Source of the DNA: Nonomuraea africana
GTDB lineage: Bacteria; Actinomycetota; Actinomycetes; Streptosporangiales; Streptosporangiaceae
Assembly: GCF_014873535.1 (NCBI RefSeq)
Contig: NZ_JADBEF010000001.1
Location: 372,001-436,000, forward strand
Direction: 5' to 3'
DNA: 64,000 bases
Numbering within the stretch: position 1 is the first letter of the stretch; each line of letters starts with the position of its first letter. Under the pieces are notes generated by a model. That model was not told where the DNA came from, made no database searches, and saw nothing but the letters and a program-made list of their open reading frames with translations. Below, one piece after another: positions 1 to 9,051 of this stretch. Made by a program: the position numbers and the translations under genes.

Positions 1-294
1 CCTCTACACCCAGTACCTGAACCCGGAGCGGATCGCTGCGATCGTCTACCGGTGGCCGACCCCGCCCACGATCCGCTCTGGCACGCCTGCGGCATGGCCT
101 GCCTACAGATGATCCTCGACCTCGTGCGCGGCTGCCGCGCCTACGGCGGCTACCGCGAAGAAGCCTGCGGGGCGATCAAGGGCCTGTACTACGTGCGCGC
201 CGGGCACAACGTGGACGCGCGGGTGCTACCGCACCTGGTAATCCGGCGGTCATCAGATCGGTACCGCCGCGGGCCGTTCCGTTGTTTGTCGTGA
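1..294 (+). pseudogene. C39-like cysteine peptidase fragment, 5' end outside window
   Basis: The reading frame is open from base 1 to a stop at 292-294. It contains DPLWHACGMACLQMIL, which resembles the active-site Cys region of C39-type peptidases (Gln/Cys followed by a hydrophobic helix), and then GCRAYGGYREEACGAIKGL. The spacing between the Cys helix and the following GGY/IKGL block looks short for the family and the frame drops into low-complexity Arg/Ser sequence, so I read it as an internally deleted remnant. The substrate cannot be judged. Confidence 0.4.
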
Positions 295-332
295 CGCCCT
301 GATCGAGCTCGCCCTCTCGTCGAACGATCTGC

Positions 333-1328
333 TCACTGCAGTGTTCGGCGGTCGGCCAGGACCGCGGCGCCACCCACGTAGACGTTGCGGCTCTTCCCCT
401 TGGTCACGGTGAGGACCGCTGAGCGTCCGGCCCGGGTGTACTGGGCGATCTGCAGCTCCTGGCCGTCGCTGACGTGCGGGTCGGCGCTGACCTGGGCAGC
501 GCTCGAGACGCCGGTGGCCCGATCCACGACGAGGCTCCGGCCGAGGTAGGCATTCACCTGGATCACGTGCTCGGGCGACGATGTCGTGCTGTTGCGGCAG
601 AACAGGTGGATTCCGTTGATGTCGAGCTCGCGCTGCAGGGCCATCAACCGGTCGTAGTTCAGACTGTCCAGTTCCCGGCGCAGTCGAGCGAAGGTGGCGG
701 GTGTCACTTCGATGGTCAGCTTGGGTGATCCGACGGACAGGACCGGCAGACCGTCGGCCAGGGATGGCAGTGGCAGGTGGAAGATCCTCTCCAGCGCCTG
801 TTCGTGACCGTACGCAACCCAGGGCTCCTGTGAGACGAAGTGCAGCATGACCGTTCGGGCACGGGGAAGCGAGGCGCGTGCGGAGCCTCCGGCCGACGTG
901 GTGATCAGAAGATCGCGGCCTGGCACGGTGAGCCCGGCCTCGGCGAGCGTGTGTGCGGCGCCGATGAAGCCGTGGGCGCACGCGCCGAGTGTTCTGCCGG
1001 TCGGGGTCAGGACAGTGAGGTTGAGCTCGTACCCGTAGGGGTCGTCTGGCCCGCGTGGCTCGCGGACGGCGTCGATGAACACGGTTTCGGGGGTACCAGT
1101 GCGGCGGGCCAGCGCCTGGCGCTGTTCCACGTCCCAGGTTCCGACGTCGGCGCCCATGACGACGGCGAAGGGGTTGCCAAGCCCGTTATGCGGATCGCGG
1201 ATGTCGACGAAGGCCGAGCCGAACACGACGGAGGTCCGGTACGGCAGCGTCACCAGCCGCCCCATAGGCATCGCGGCAGGGGACGACGTCGCCTCGGGCA
1301 GTCGGCCCGAGGCGTTCGTGCTGCTCAT
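333..1328 (-). CDS. PhzF family isomerase-like protein
   Basis: This 331-aa protein has the PhzF/DAP-epimerase-like fold signature. It shows GNPFAVV near residue 51 (family GNPxAVV) and PETVFID with the presumed catalytic acid Glu81, followed by a second lobe with repeated NLTVLTPTGR-type strands. PhzF relatives isomerise small cyclic or unsaturated acids; no phenazine genes are nearby, so the substrate is unknown. Its ATG at 1326-1328 overlaps the TGA of the upstream MBL gene (ATGA), so the two are translationally coupled and probably act in one pathway. A longer open frame continues upstream but lacks family similarity, so I start at 1328. Confidence 0.8.
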   Translation of the reverse strand: MSSTNASGRLPEATSSPAAMPMGRLVTLPYRTSVVFGSAFVDIRDPHNGLGNPFAVVMGADVGTWDVEQRQALARRTGTPETVFIDAVREPRGPDDPYGYELNLTVLTPTGRTLGACAHGFIGAAHTLAEAGLTVPGRDLLITTSAGGSARASLPRARTVMLHFVSQEPWVAYGHEQALERIFHLPLPSLADGLPVLSVGSPKLTIEVTPATFARLRRELDSLNYDRLMALQRELDINGIHLFCRNSTTSSPEHVIQVNAYLGRSLVVDRATGVSSAAQVSADPHVSDGQELQIAQYTRAGRSAVLTVTKGKSRNVYVGGAAVLADRRTLQ

Positions 1329-2203
1329 GGATTTGGCCAGAGGACGAAAAGGGGGTAGGCGCGCCGGCTGGGCCGGTCGCCGATCTCCTTGATCGCCGCG
1401 CGGATCTCGTGCAGGTGCCCGGTGGTCATTTGCAGTGGGGGCTCGTCGGGCTGGTAGGTGGTGCGGATCGGGTAGTCCACGCCTGGCTGCCTGGTCATCT
1501 CGATGTGGCAGCCGAGCACGTGGGTGACCAGTCGGCGGTCGGAGAAGTCGATCAGGCGGTCGATGGTCTGGGCGAAGGCCGACCAGTCCTGAATGTAGAG
1601 ACGGCCCGGGTAGACCGTGTCGCCAGTGAGCAGGAACCCGGTCCACCGGTCGTAGAACGTAACCGCCGCCTCGTGGTGGCCCGGGGTGGCCAGGCACTCC
1701 AAAACACGGCCTCCCAGGTCGACCTGTGCCACGGCGTCGGGATCCTCGCTGAACCCGAAGTACTCCCAGGCGGTGGCCAGGTCCGCGCCGACCACCGTGG
1801 TGTCGGGGCGGTCGGCGAACTGATCGTCGCCCGCGATGTGGTCGCCATGCGGGTGGGTGTGCAGTACCAACAGGTGGTACTCCTCCCGGGGGTGACGGGC
1901 GAGCCAGCCGGCGACGAGCCCATCGACCACCCGGCGCAGGGGGAAGAACTCGGCGGATGCCGTGGCTCCGGTATCGATCAACACCGCACGTGCGTTTCCC
2001 AACAGCAGGAACAAGAACGGCGCCTCGTAGTCGATCGCCATATTCTGCCGCAAAATGAACGTGTGCTCGTCGTACGCGTGGATTTGGATGTCCGGATCGG
2101 TGTTGTGCTTGGCCGACGGTGAGCCGTGAATCCACCGGACATCCAGCGCACAAGGCTGTGGAGTCACTCCAGTGAAATCGACGAGGGGTGTGCCTGCATT
2201 CAT
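1325..2203 (-). CDS. MBL-fold metallohydrolase
   Basis: This 292-aa protein carries HTHPHGDH at residues 115-122, the dinuclear zinc motif HxHxDH of the metallo-beta-lactamase superfamily. Further metal-ligand blocks are ATPGHH, TGDTVYPGRLY and a late HVLGCHIE. The family hydrolyses esters, lactones or thioesters; the exact substrate is not visible. The start at 2203 is set by AAGGAG 6-8 bases upstream. The stop overlaps the start of the PhzF-like gene, giving a two-gene operon. It is cytosolic, with no signal peptide. Confidence 0.85.
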   Translation of the reverse strand: MNAGTPLVDFTGVTPQPCALDVRWIHGSPSAKHNTDPDIQIHAYDEHTFILRQNMAIDYEAPFLFLLLGNARAVLIDTGATASAEFFPLRRVVDGLVAGWLARHPREEYHLLVLHTHPHGDHIAGDDQFADRPDTTVVGADLATAWEYFGFSEDPDAVAQVDLGGRVLECLATPGHHEAAVTFYDRWTGFLLTGDTVYPGRLYIQDWSAFAQTIDRLIDFSDRRLVTHVLGCHIEMTRQPGVDYPIRTTYQPDEPPLQMTTGHLHEIRAAIKEIGDRPSRRAYPLFVLWPNP

Positions 2204-3000
2204 GACGTCTCCTTCGAGTGCGTCGTCTTTGCAGGCCGGGTACGGCGCACGTCTCGTCCGGGGCAAGCACTTGCGGGCTTCCACGGCGAAACTACCACGA
2301 CAACGATCAGCTACTCTTCGCCGCCATGGATCGTCCTGGCTCAGTGCCTGTCGCCGCGGCACAGCAGCCCCTGCCGCGTTGGAACCCCTGCGCGGTGGGG
2401 GCCAGCCGAGCACTACTCCTTGGGCAGCAAGGCCGCCCTTGCATGTGTGGCCGCAGCGAGTGCGCAGCCCGAAGATGGGAAGCCGCTTCGGTGTCCTGCT
2501 GCCCCTCACCGGCCGGAATATCGGAAGTCACATCGGGAGCATGCTTCTGATATTCAGCACAACGCAAGGGTCTCGGCGTAGGCACCGCGGTGCCGGGTGC
2601 GGCGCGGTGGCGCTCCAGAAAACAGGCGAGGGCCTCGCCGCAAAGTACGTCAGGTGAACGATCCCTCGCGCCAGCACGACCCCAGACATCTCGCTCACCT
2701 TCACCGGCGAGTTCGCAGAAACGGATCCTGCGCTCATCACCGTGAGGATCGACTCCGCGTCCCACCAGATCTCCCAGCGCAGGCGGTGCGTACGTGACTT
2801 CCGAACACCACGAGGCCATGGTCCTGTGGGCGATGATCATCCTCATGGGACGACGGCTCGCGCGATCTGCCTCTTCCAAGTCGCCCTAACGATCAGTTTG
2901 TACACGCGCACTCAAGCATTGCTCCAGTCCGGCATAGCTCAGGCTTACCGCAAGCCGCCTGCCGAACGCCTCACCCTGGTGGACCGCTGGTCGTCCTCGA
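2204..3000. other. Gene-poor stretch
   Basis: I find no coding frame with recognisable family motifs on either strand; open frames here are Arg/Pro/Ser-rich shadows of GC-rich DNA. It lies between the MBL/PhzF operon promoter side and a decayed hydrolase. Confidence 0.5.
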
Positions 3001-3365
3001 GTGGCTGCAGCGGTGGCATTAGCGTCGCCCGCAGACCTGGCCGAGGCATACCGTCTCAGCAACGGGCGCGGAGCGGTGGCCGATCTGCTCGGTGGCGGCC
3101 CTCATGATGTGCCGACCGGGACGCGGCCACCGACCCGAGCGCATTCGGCGCTCCACAGGCACCGGTCATCATCGTTCACGGCGACCAACGCCAGGTGCTG
3201 CTGGTGGACATGGCTCACCGTTACCACAACGCCCACGGATCCAAGCTGGTCGAGCCGCCGGGCGCCGACCACTTCGACCTCATCGACCCCAGGTCCGCGG
3301 CGCCGCCCTTGTCCTGGACGCATCGCGCCGACTCGTCGGCCGAGCGTCACCCGCGTCGAGTTTGT
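3001..3365 (+). pseudogene. Decayed alpha/beta-hydrolase C-terminal region
   Basis: The translation can be followed only by shifting frame. ASPADLAEAYRLSNGRGAVA and DLLGGGPHDVP lie in one frame. After a shift near 3115, APVIIVHGDQRQVLLVDMA and PPGADHFDLIDPRSA lie in the next. A further shift near 3300 gives ALVLDASRRLVGRA. The HGDQD-type loop and GADHFDLID carry the usual acid and catalytic His of a carboxylesterase or kynurenine-formamidase-like hydrolase. The nucleophile half is absent, so the gene is dead. Confidence 0.65.
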
Positions 3366-3495
3366 GGCTGCAGCCCCGCCCCAAGCCAGACGAAGGAGGC
3401 CCCCATCCCGCCACCTGATCTACGGACATGTCTACAAGTCGGACCTGCGCAGCCCGCGGACTACTGCGGCACATTCGGAGGGTGCCGTATTCCTC

Positions 3496-3903
3496 TCACT
3501 TCATGAAACGGGTGGCTTGCTGGCTCAGACGGTCAAGGCGTAGTTCGGCGACACCGCGAAAGGCGTTGCTCAGGACGCGGGCCAGGGGCCCCTGGTGCTG
3601 GAATTCGTGGGTGACCACGGTGCCCCCTTCGTGTGGCCGCAGCCGCCAGGTACCGGTTTCCAGAAACCCGGGGACTCGCCAGGTCGTGTCGATGTGTTGT
3701 TCGTCGATGCGCGTGTACTCCCAGCTCCCACTGAGCCCGCCGCGGACGGTAGTGGCGTACTGGACGCCGGCGGAAGCTTCGGCGGGTCCATCAATGAATC
3801 GGATTGCCGGGTTCCAATCAGGCAGCGCCTGAGCATCGAGCAGCAGCTGACGAACCCGGGAGGGCGGCGCGTCTACAAATCTCATCGCTCGCTGAATGGT
3901 CAT
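3496..3903 (-). CDS. SRPBCC family protein (polyketide cyclase/dehydrase type)
   Basis: This 135-aa protein has a single START-like helix-grip fold: an N-terminal strand with MRFVDAPPSRV, the helix-loop LLDAQALPDWNPAIRF, central strands SGSWEYTRIDEQHIDTTW and a long C-terminal helix ending RLSQQATRFMK. Such proteins bind small hydrophobic ligands; no catalytic residues are evident. The start at 3903 is preceded by GGAGA. The TGA of a decayed MarR gene (3900-3902) overlaps this ATG, so the gene was originally the second member of a MarR-SRPBCC operon. Confidence 0.8.
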   Translation of the reverse strand: MTIQRAMRFVDAPPSRVRQLLLDAQALPDWNPAIRFIDGPAEASAGVQYATTVRGGLSGSWEYTRIDEQHIDTTWRVPGFLETGTWRLRPHEGGTVVTHEFQHQGPLARVLSNAFRGVAELRLDRLSQQATRFMK

Positions 3904-4141
3904 GGTCTCTGTCTCCGTTTCTCTTGCTTCGTGCGGCGAGCCACGGCCTGGTCCGCGGGGAGATTGCTGACGAAGGCCCCGGGGAAGCTGGTGATCTGGT
4001 CGAGGCCCCGGCCTTCTGCCGCGGTGTTGATCAACGAACTCTTCCTCGATCACGGCAATCTGTGCGACCTACCGGAGCCCGTCCTCGGTGAGGGTCATCT
4101 CGATGTGACGGCGGTCGAGCGCGCTGGAACCACACCAGGCT
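3900..4141 (-). pseudogene. MarR-type regulator C-terminal remnant
   Basis: On the minus strand, DRRHIEMTLTEDGLR (the wing end of a MarR winged helix) runs into an in-frame TAG, then VAQIAVIEEEFVDQ. After a frameshift it continues as GRGLDQITSFPGAFV and SNLPADQAVARR before a TGA that overlaps the SRPBCC start. The recognition helix is missing. The order and overlap suggest it once controlled the SRPBCC gene. Confidence 0.5.
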
Positions 4142-4217
4142 CGATTCGCGGCTCATGGCAATGTAATCATCAGCCCACATTCGGCCGCCTGGCCACCGCC
4201 ATAGCCGGTGACGGGTG

Positions 4218-4385
4218 TGGGCAGCCCTGCGGGAAACCCCCTACGGTGAGACGATCACCTAGGTCAGCTTGCCGACCGGATAGGGAAGCCAACCGCAGCC
4301 CGAGCCGTGGGCCTGGTCAACGGCATCAATCCGAGCGGCATCATCATTCCCTGCCACCGCGTCGTCGGCGCCACCGGCCAAAATT
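4218..4385 (+). pseudogene. O6-alkylguanine-DNA alkyltransferase fragment
   Basis: The frame reads WAALRE, then PYGETIT, then after a small disruption [20 protein letters not shown] followed by [20 protein letters not shown] is the methyl-acceptor active site of Ogt/MGMT proteins and [10 protein letters not shown] is the preceding DNA-binding helix. The N-terminal domain and the extreme C-terminus are missing, so it is a remnant with an intact active-site segment. It is flanked by unrelated genes on the other strand. Confidence 0.75.
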
Positions 4386-4406
4386 CCTCCCCGGGTCGCA
4401 TCTCGC

Positions 4407-5276
4407 TCAGAGCGGAGCGTGGACAGCGGCGGCCAGGGTGGCGGTCGCGCCCGGGTCGTGGGCGGCCAGAACGGCCAGGGCGGGATTCTGCAGGCGGAGC
4501 TCGTTGACCATCTGTGTCGTGCCAGCCAGCTCGCGCTTCTCACCGACCCCCGGCACGATGCCTTTCTCCAGCAGATCCGAGTCGTAGGTCAGGTCGCCGA
4601 CCATGAGCAGCGGTGTCCGGCCTGGTCCGCGGACTAGCATCGACAGCGACCCGGGGGTATGACCGGGAGTGGGCAGCAGCACCATGCTGCCATCGTCGAA
4701 CAGGTCATGGCCGGTGGTGAAGGGGGCCAGGGCAGGGTCGGCAAGGGGCTCCGGAGAGATGTGGCGCCAGCGCAGTCCGGGCAGGTCGATGTGGGAGCGC
4801 AGCAGGCCGCGCAGTTGCGGTGCCGGCTCCTCGAGGGTCTCCCACTCGTGTCGGCTGACCACGATCTGGGCACCGGTCAGCTCCCGCAATCCGCCGATGT
4901 GGTCTTGGTGCAGATGGGAGATGACCGCGGTGTGGACATCGCCGATGTCGTAGCCGATGGCCGCCAGCTGGGCGGTGAGGGTCTGCTCGGGACCGATGTC
5001 GAAACGGGCCAGCCGGTCGTACATCACCCCGGTGATGCCGCCGGGGAAGTAGTCGGGGTCGGTCACCGACGCGCGGTCCTGTCCGGTGTCGAAGAGCACC
5101 AGCCCGTCGCGGTGCTCGATCACGTAGACGTTGATGGGCAGTGGCTGGGTCCAGCGACGCGAGGTGAACAGCCACCAGTACATCGGCTTGCGGGTGGCGG
5201 ACACGTGCTCAGGGTGGATCGACACCGATCCGGTGCTGACCATCGATACCCGCTTGATGCCTGCTTCGTTCGTCAC
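4407..5276 (-). CDS. N-acyl homoserine lactonase-like MBL-fold hydrolase
   Basis: This protein of about 289 aa has HLHQDHIGG (HxHxDH metal motif, near residue 123), [13 protein letters not shown] and VGDLTY, with a C-terminal AAHDPG. The arrangement matches AHL-lactonase/AttM-type MBL proteins, which open lactone rings. Start choice: AAGGAG lies immediately before an ATG at 5282 (spacing 0) but exactly six bases before the GTG at 5276, so I prefer the GTG. It is monocistronic. The host may quench acyl-lactone or gamma-butyrolactone signals, which is inference only. Confidence 0.8.
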   Translation of the reverse strand: MTNEAGIKRVSMVSTGSVSIHPEHVSATRKPMYWWLFTSRRWTQPLPINVYVIEHRDGLVLFDTGQDRASVTDPDYFPGGITGVMYDRLARFDIGPEQTLTAQLAAIGYDIGDVHTAVISHLHQDHIGGLRELTGAQIVVSRHEWETLEEPAPQLRGLLRSHIDLPGLRWRHISPEPLADPALAPFTTGHDLFDDGSMVLLPTPGHTPGSLSMLVRGPGRTPLLMVGDLTYDSDLLEKGIVPGVGEKRELAGTTQMVNELRLQNPALAVLAAHDPGATATLAAAVHAPL

Positions 5277-5282
5277 GTTCAT

Positions 5283-5607
5283 CTCCTTGATCGAATTAAT
5301 GCGGAATACCGACGCCGGTGAGCACGGGATGGATGCCGGCGCCTGCGACGATCGCGCCTCGTCGTGTCCTCGATGAAGTGGCAGCCCAGCAGCGCCTCCG
5401 CCGGGGACCCCAGGGAGGCAGCCCACGTCGTGGCCGCCCGCTCGGGGCATTGAAGCCAGCCGTGCGGTCAGGAGGGCCTCATCGAATCGCGCCCGGGGCC
5501 TTGGCGTCTCCGAGGTGAGTGGCGGGAAAGGTCGACATCAACCTCCTCGGTCTGATGTGGACCATCCACTCCGTCGGCGAACTACTGATCCGCCTGACCG
5601 AACACGT
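5283..5607. other. Intergenic region without a supported gene
   Basis: Short open frames exist on both strands. One plus-strand frame near 5520-5610 ends VDINLLGLMWTIHSVGEL..., which could be a remnant of an oxidoreductase, but the match is too short to assign. Confidence 0.4.
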
Positions 5608-6078
5608 CTAGCTTGTTTCGAGGAGCGTTTTGAGGTCGGCCAGGAGGCGTGGCCAGCCGTTGGTGACGGCCTGCAGGACGGCGCTGCCGGGTTCGAAGTC
5701 GTCGTGGACCACGGTCAGTTTGGCCGTCTCGCCAAGGTCCTCGATGTCGAAGGTCACCTTGGAGCGGCGCTCGGCGGAGAAGCGGGCCAGGAGTTCGTCG
5801 CTGAACCCGCTGACCGCCGCCCATTGCGGGGTGAAGGTGTGCCAGGTGTAGGACAGCCGCTTGCCGGGATCGGACTCGAGCACGACCTGGGCCGGGTCGG
5901 CGATCGTCACGTCGTGCTCGGGGTAGCGCACGGTCACGGTCGAGCCGGGCTTCCAGTCCGACTCGAAGGTCAGCCCGCGCCAGCAGCGCCGGGTGATGGC
6001 GGGGTCGGTCAGCCCCTGCCAGAGGCGCTCGGGGGTGGTGTTGATGTAGGTCGTGTAGACGAACTCGGGTTTGCCCAT
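5608..6078 (-). CDS. SRPBCC/AHSA1-like protein
   Basis: This 156-aa protein shows YINTTPERLWQGLTDPAI, typical of the AHSA1 N-terminus, then SDWKPGSTVTVRYPEHDV, RLSYTWHTF and KVTFDIEDLGETAKLTVVHD, ending WPRLLADLKTLLET. AHSA1-type START domains are common next to ArsR/TetR regulators and may bind ligands or act as stress proteins. The ATG at 6078 has GGAGG eight bases upstream; the frame extends to a TTG at 6093 inside that Shine-Dalgarno, which I reject. Confidence 0.85.
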   Translation of the reverse strand: MGKPEFVYTTYINTTPERLWQGLTDPAITRRCWRGLTFESDWKPGSTVTVRYPEHDVTIADPAQVVLESDPGKRLSYTWHTFTPQWAAVSGFSDELLARFSAERRSKVTFDIEDLGETAKLTVVHDDFEPGSAVLQAVTNGWPRLLADLKTLLETS

Positions 6079-6242
6079 CGAGGTGTCCTCCAAAGCTGTT
6101 TCCAGGTCGGACAGGGCGCGGACCGGGCGCCGATGGTCGACAGGAACGCGTCAGCGGGCCGCGCGAAGAGGATCACGTCACCCGGGCCGCGCTCGGCCGG
6201 GGGACGGGCTTTGTTGGCTGCCGCCGGCGACGGATCGGTGTG

Positions 6243-7004
6243 CTACCGCAGCCGCTCGGTCAGGAAGTCCTCCCACGTCCGCTTGCCCGTAGCAGCCCCT
6301 TCGAGAGACAGATTCTCGCCGGCCCGGTAGGCGCGGCCGGCCTTGCCCGGAATCCGGACCGGCATCATCAGCCGGTGCTTGCCGCGCGCCTGCAGGTATC
6401 CGCGGCTCAGCTCGGCCATCCCGTACACCTTGGGCCCGGCCAGGTCGGGCACCAGGCCGGCCGGCTTGTGGAGCGTCAGCTCCACAAGCCTGGCCGCCAC
6501 GTCGCGCGCATCGACCGGCTGGAACCGCATTCCGCCCGGGACGGGTATCACCGGCAGTTTCGCCATCGCCTGCACGGTCTTGAGGGCAAGGTCATGGAAT
6601 TGGGCGGCCCGCAGCGTCGTCCATGGCAGGCCGGAGCCGGCCACGGCCCGTTCCGCGCCCAGCTTGGAGCTGAACCAGCTCAGCGGGATCCGGTCCGCCC
6701 CGATGACGGAGATGTACACCAGGTGCCGCACCCGGGCTCGTGACGCGGCCCGCACCAGATTCTCGGTCGCCTCGGCATCGCCCTTGCTGCTGCCCGCCAG
6801 ATGCAAGATGATCTCGACTCCGTCTACCGCGGGCTCGACTCCCTCGCCCTTGCGTAAGTCGCCGCTCACGTACTCGGCGCCGTCGCCGGCGTCGCGGCCG
6901 CTCCGGCTGAGCACCCGCACGTCACAGCCGGCATCGTGCAGGAGCGGCAGGATCAGGCGCCCCAGCGTGCCGGTGCCGCCGGTGAGCAGGATGGATGAGG
7001 TCAT
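6243..7004 (-). CDS. NmrA-like NAD(P)-binding oxidoreductase
   Basis: This 253-aa atypical short-chain dehydrogenase has a Rossmann motif TGGTGTLG at residues 8-15. It also has VRVLSRSGRD after the second strand, VEIILHLAGS, LVYISVIGADR and the helix WFSSKLGAERAVAGSGLPWT. The family includes NAD(P)H-quinone oxidoreductases and NmrA-like sensors. No YxxxK catalytic pair is obvious. It is transcribed divergently from a TetR gene across a 190-bp gap, so that regulator probably represses it. Confidence 0.85.
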   Translation of the reverse strand: MTSSILLTGGTGTLGRLILPLLHDAGCDVRVLSRSGRDAGDGAEYVSGDLRKGEGVEPAVDGVEIILHLAGSSKGDAEATENLVRAASRARVRHLVYISVIGADRIPLSWFSSKLGAERAVAGSGLPWTTLRAAQFHDLALKTVQAMAKLPVIPVPGGMRFQPVDARDVAARLVELTLHKPAGLVPDLAGPKVYGMAELSRGYLQARGKHRLMMPVRIPGKAGRAYRAGENLSLEGAATGKRTWEDFLTERLR

Positions 7005-7195
7005 GGCTTCTCCAGACTCGTGGGATCCGGGAGTCGATCTCCCAGTCGGGGTCGGACTCGACCGAGCGTCTGGAAACGCACGCGTTGTTCCCAGTGAGGC
7101 GAAACGTAACGGAACGTTCGGTTGAACGTATTAATGCAGTTGGTGGCGCCGCTGTCAAGAACGAAACGTCACGTTCTCCGTGGTACGGTGTCCTG
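7005..7195. promoter_or_regulatory. Divergent control region of oxidoreductase and TetR genes
   Basis: The interval has several AACG/CGTT half-sites (CGAAACGTAACGGAACGTTCG around 7100-7121, and ACGAAACGTCACGTTC around 7161-7176) suitable for a dimeric repressor. TACGGT at 7184-7189 lies seven bases before the GTG of the TetR gene and could be a -10 element giving a leaderless transcript. Confidence 0.45.
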
Positions 7196-7783
7196 GTGAC
7201 TGGAAAGGCTGGCGGTGCCGCACGATCGCGCGCCGTGATTCTTCGGGCCGCCCTTGATCTGTGTGCGGAACGGTCCTACGCCGCCGTGACCATGGAAGCG
7301 ATCGCCACCCGCGCCCAGGTCGGCAAGCCGACGCTCTATCGCTGGTGGCCGTCGAAGGGCGCGTTGTACCTGGATGCGATGACCGAACGGGTGGGCGAGC
7401 CGTACTTCCTGATCCCCGACACCGGCGACCTCGCAGCGGACCTGCGCACCTGGGTCCATGCCGTTACCAAGGTCTTCACCGACGGCGCGCTTGGTGAGCT
7501 CCTCGCCGGGGTGGTCGGATCGGCGCAGCATGACCCCGAACTCGCCAGCATCCTCCATGAACAGGTCCACATCCCTCTCTCGGGGCGCAACCGGGAACGG
7601 ATCCGCGCGGCGCAGGAGCGCGGGCAAGTGGCCGACCTCGATCCCTACCTGCTCGAAGACATGCTCGTCGCACCGCTGTGGTACCGGCTGCTGATCACCG
7701 GCCAGCCGATCACCCCGCAGTACGCCGACATGGTCGTGAACGCCGTCCTCAGCTTGAACCCCACGCCGACCGGCAATGACTGA
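7196..7783 (+). CDS. TetR/AcrR family regulator
   Basis: This 195-aa protein has the N-terminal HTH AVTMEAIATRAQVGKPTLYR followed by WWPSKGALYLDAM at residues 30-65. Its C-terminal ligand domain resembles the TetR_C_11/C_16 type. The GTG start has no Shine-Dalgarno sequence, and a -10-like TACGGT sits seven bases upstream, so a leaderless mRNA is likely. It is divergent from the NmrA-like oxidoreductase, its probable target. An IS begins ten bases after its stop. Confidence 0.85.
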   Translation: MTGKAGGAARSRAVILRAALDLCAERSYAAVTMEAIATRAQVGKPTLYRWWPSKGALYLDAMTERVGEPYFLIPDTGDLAADLRTWVHAVTKVFTDGALGELLAGVVGSAQHDPELASILHEQVHIPLSGRNRERIRAAQERGQVADLDPYLLEDMLVAPLWYRLLITGQPITPQYADMVVNAVLSLNPTPTGND

Positions 7784-7793
7784 GCCGAAAGCC

Positions 7794-8948
7794 TGTGGGT
7801 GCCAGAAACTCGGCCAACGCGGCTGATCTGCGGCTCGACGCTCGCGCGTGCACTGTGCATGATCGTTGCTCATGGCGCTGCGGCTGCTCTATCTGATCTT
7901 CCTCTGACTCGCGGGCTGGCTGGTGCTGCGGGTCCGTTCCGAGACGTCGAAGGACGTCGAGATCCTGATGCTGCGCCAGCAACTCGCGGTGCTGCGTCGT
8001 CAGGTGGCCCGACCGCGATTGTCGTGGGCGGACCGGGCGATGATCACCGCGCTGGCGCGGCTACTGCCCACAGCCGGTCGGCTGCGGTTGTTCGTGACGC
8101 CGGGCACGCTGCTGCGCTGGCACGCTGACGTGGTACGGCGCCGCTGGACGTTCAAACGCCGCAGGCGGGGCCGTCTTCCCACACGGGCCGCGGTGCGATC
8201 ACTGGTCCTCCGGATGGCCCGGGAGAACCCGCTGTGGGGATATCGCCGTATCGCCGGCGAACTCGCCGGTCGGGGATACCGCGTTGGTGCCTCCACCGTG
8301 TGGCTCATCCTGAAGAAGGCCGGCCTCGACCCAGCGCCGCGACGCACGGGGCCGACCTGGAGTGAGTTCGTGCGTGCGCAAGCCTGCGGGATCCTGGCGT
8401 GCGACTTCTTCCACTGCGAGACGGTGCTGCTCAAACGCCTGTACTGCCTGGTCGTCATGGAGATCTCCACTCGGAGAGTGCACCTGCTCGGCGTCACTGA
8501 TCACCCTACTGGGCAGTGGGTCGCTCAGCAGGCCAGGAACCTGGTGATCGAGCCGGGGGATCGGACCGAGGGGTTCAGGTTCCTCATCCGTGATCGGGAT
8601 GCGAAGTACACCGACATGTTCGACGAGGTGTTCATCGGCGCGGGCGTTCGGGTCTTGAAAACGCCGCCTCGGGCCCCGCGGGCGAACGCCTGCGTCGAGC
8701 GGTGGATCGGCGGCCTGCGTCGGGAGGTCCTCGACCGGATGCTGATCGTCAACGCTCGCCATCTGCGCCGGGTGCTGGCCGCGTACGAGGCTCATTTCAA
8801 CCAGCACCGTCCGCACCGGTCCCTCCGTTGCGAGCCTTGCCCGCCTCGGTCGGAGCCGATATCGAGGTCATCCGCCGCGATCGTCTCGATGGGCTGATCC
8901 ACGAGTATGCGCAGGTCGCGTAGGGTGGCCGAGTTTCTGGCATCCACA
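7794..8948 (+). mobile_element. Insertion sequence copy 1 (integrase-core transposase)
   Basis: The element is bounded by near-perfect inverted repeats, 7794-7816 and 8926-8948, beginning TGTGGGTGCC and ending in CCACA (TG...CA termini). One base differs over 23. It carries one transposase frame on the plus strand. No target duplication could be recognised. The right end lies just upstream of the promoter of a PadR operon. Confidence 0.85.
7872..8923 (+). pseudogene. Integrase-core (rve) transposase, broken
   Basis: The HTH/arm region includes DVEILMLRQQLAVLRRQV, and RENPLWGYRRIAGELA precedes the catalytic core. The core shows LACDFFHCET, RFLIRDRDAKYTDMFDEVF and RAPRANACVERWIGGLRRE, consistent with a D,D(35)E core. 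Codon 12 is TGA (7905-7907) where another copy in this window has an Arg codon. Near 8830 the frame shifts: the family C-terminus IEVIRRDRLDGLIHEYAQVA is in another frame and ends at 8923. It could restart at the GTG at 7923, but the tail is still lost. Confidence 0.75.
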
Positions 8949-8991
8949 GGTACAGGTGATGTCGAGCATCCAGGCATTGGTTCACTACTCT

Positions 8992-9010
8992 GTGTTACTG
9001 TGTAGTGGTA
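8992..9010 (+). promoter_or_regulatory. Promoter/operator of PadR module A
   Basis: GTGTTACTG followed by TGTAGTGGTA differs at two of 19 positions from the sequence at 10970-10988 before the second PadR gene. It is followed by GGTACTCGGTAGTACAAAGT with a GTAC dyad. The position, 40-60 bases before the PadR start, fits an autoregulatory operator. Confidence 0.55.
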
Positions 9011-9051
9011 CTCGGTAGTACAAAGTACCAGGAGACCGAAGAGGACCCACG

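Noticed and set aside
333-2203. Phenazine biosynthesis cluster
   Set aside because: PhzF family membership alone does not indicate phenazine; no other phz genes are present and the partner is an MBL hydrolase.
333-2270. 645-aa minus-strand open frame
   Set aside because: Only the last 331 residues are PhzF-like. The N-terminal half is a frame shadow of the MBL gene, which has its own Shine-Dalgarno sequence and motifs.
4407-5282. ATG at 5280-5282 as start of the lactonase-like gene
   Set aside because: The AAGGAG Shine-Dalgarno directly abuts this ATG; spacing of six fits the GTG at 5276 better. I cannot exclude the ATG.
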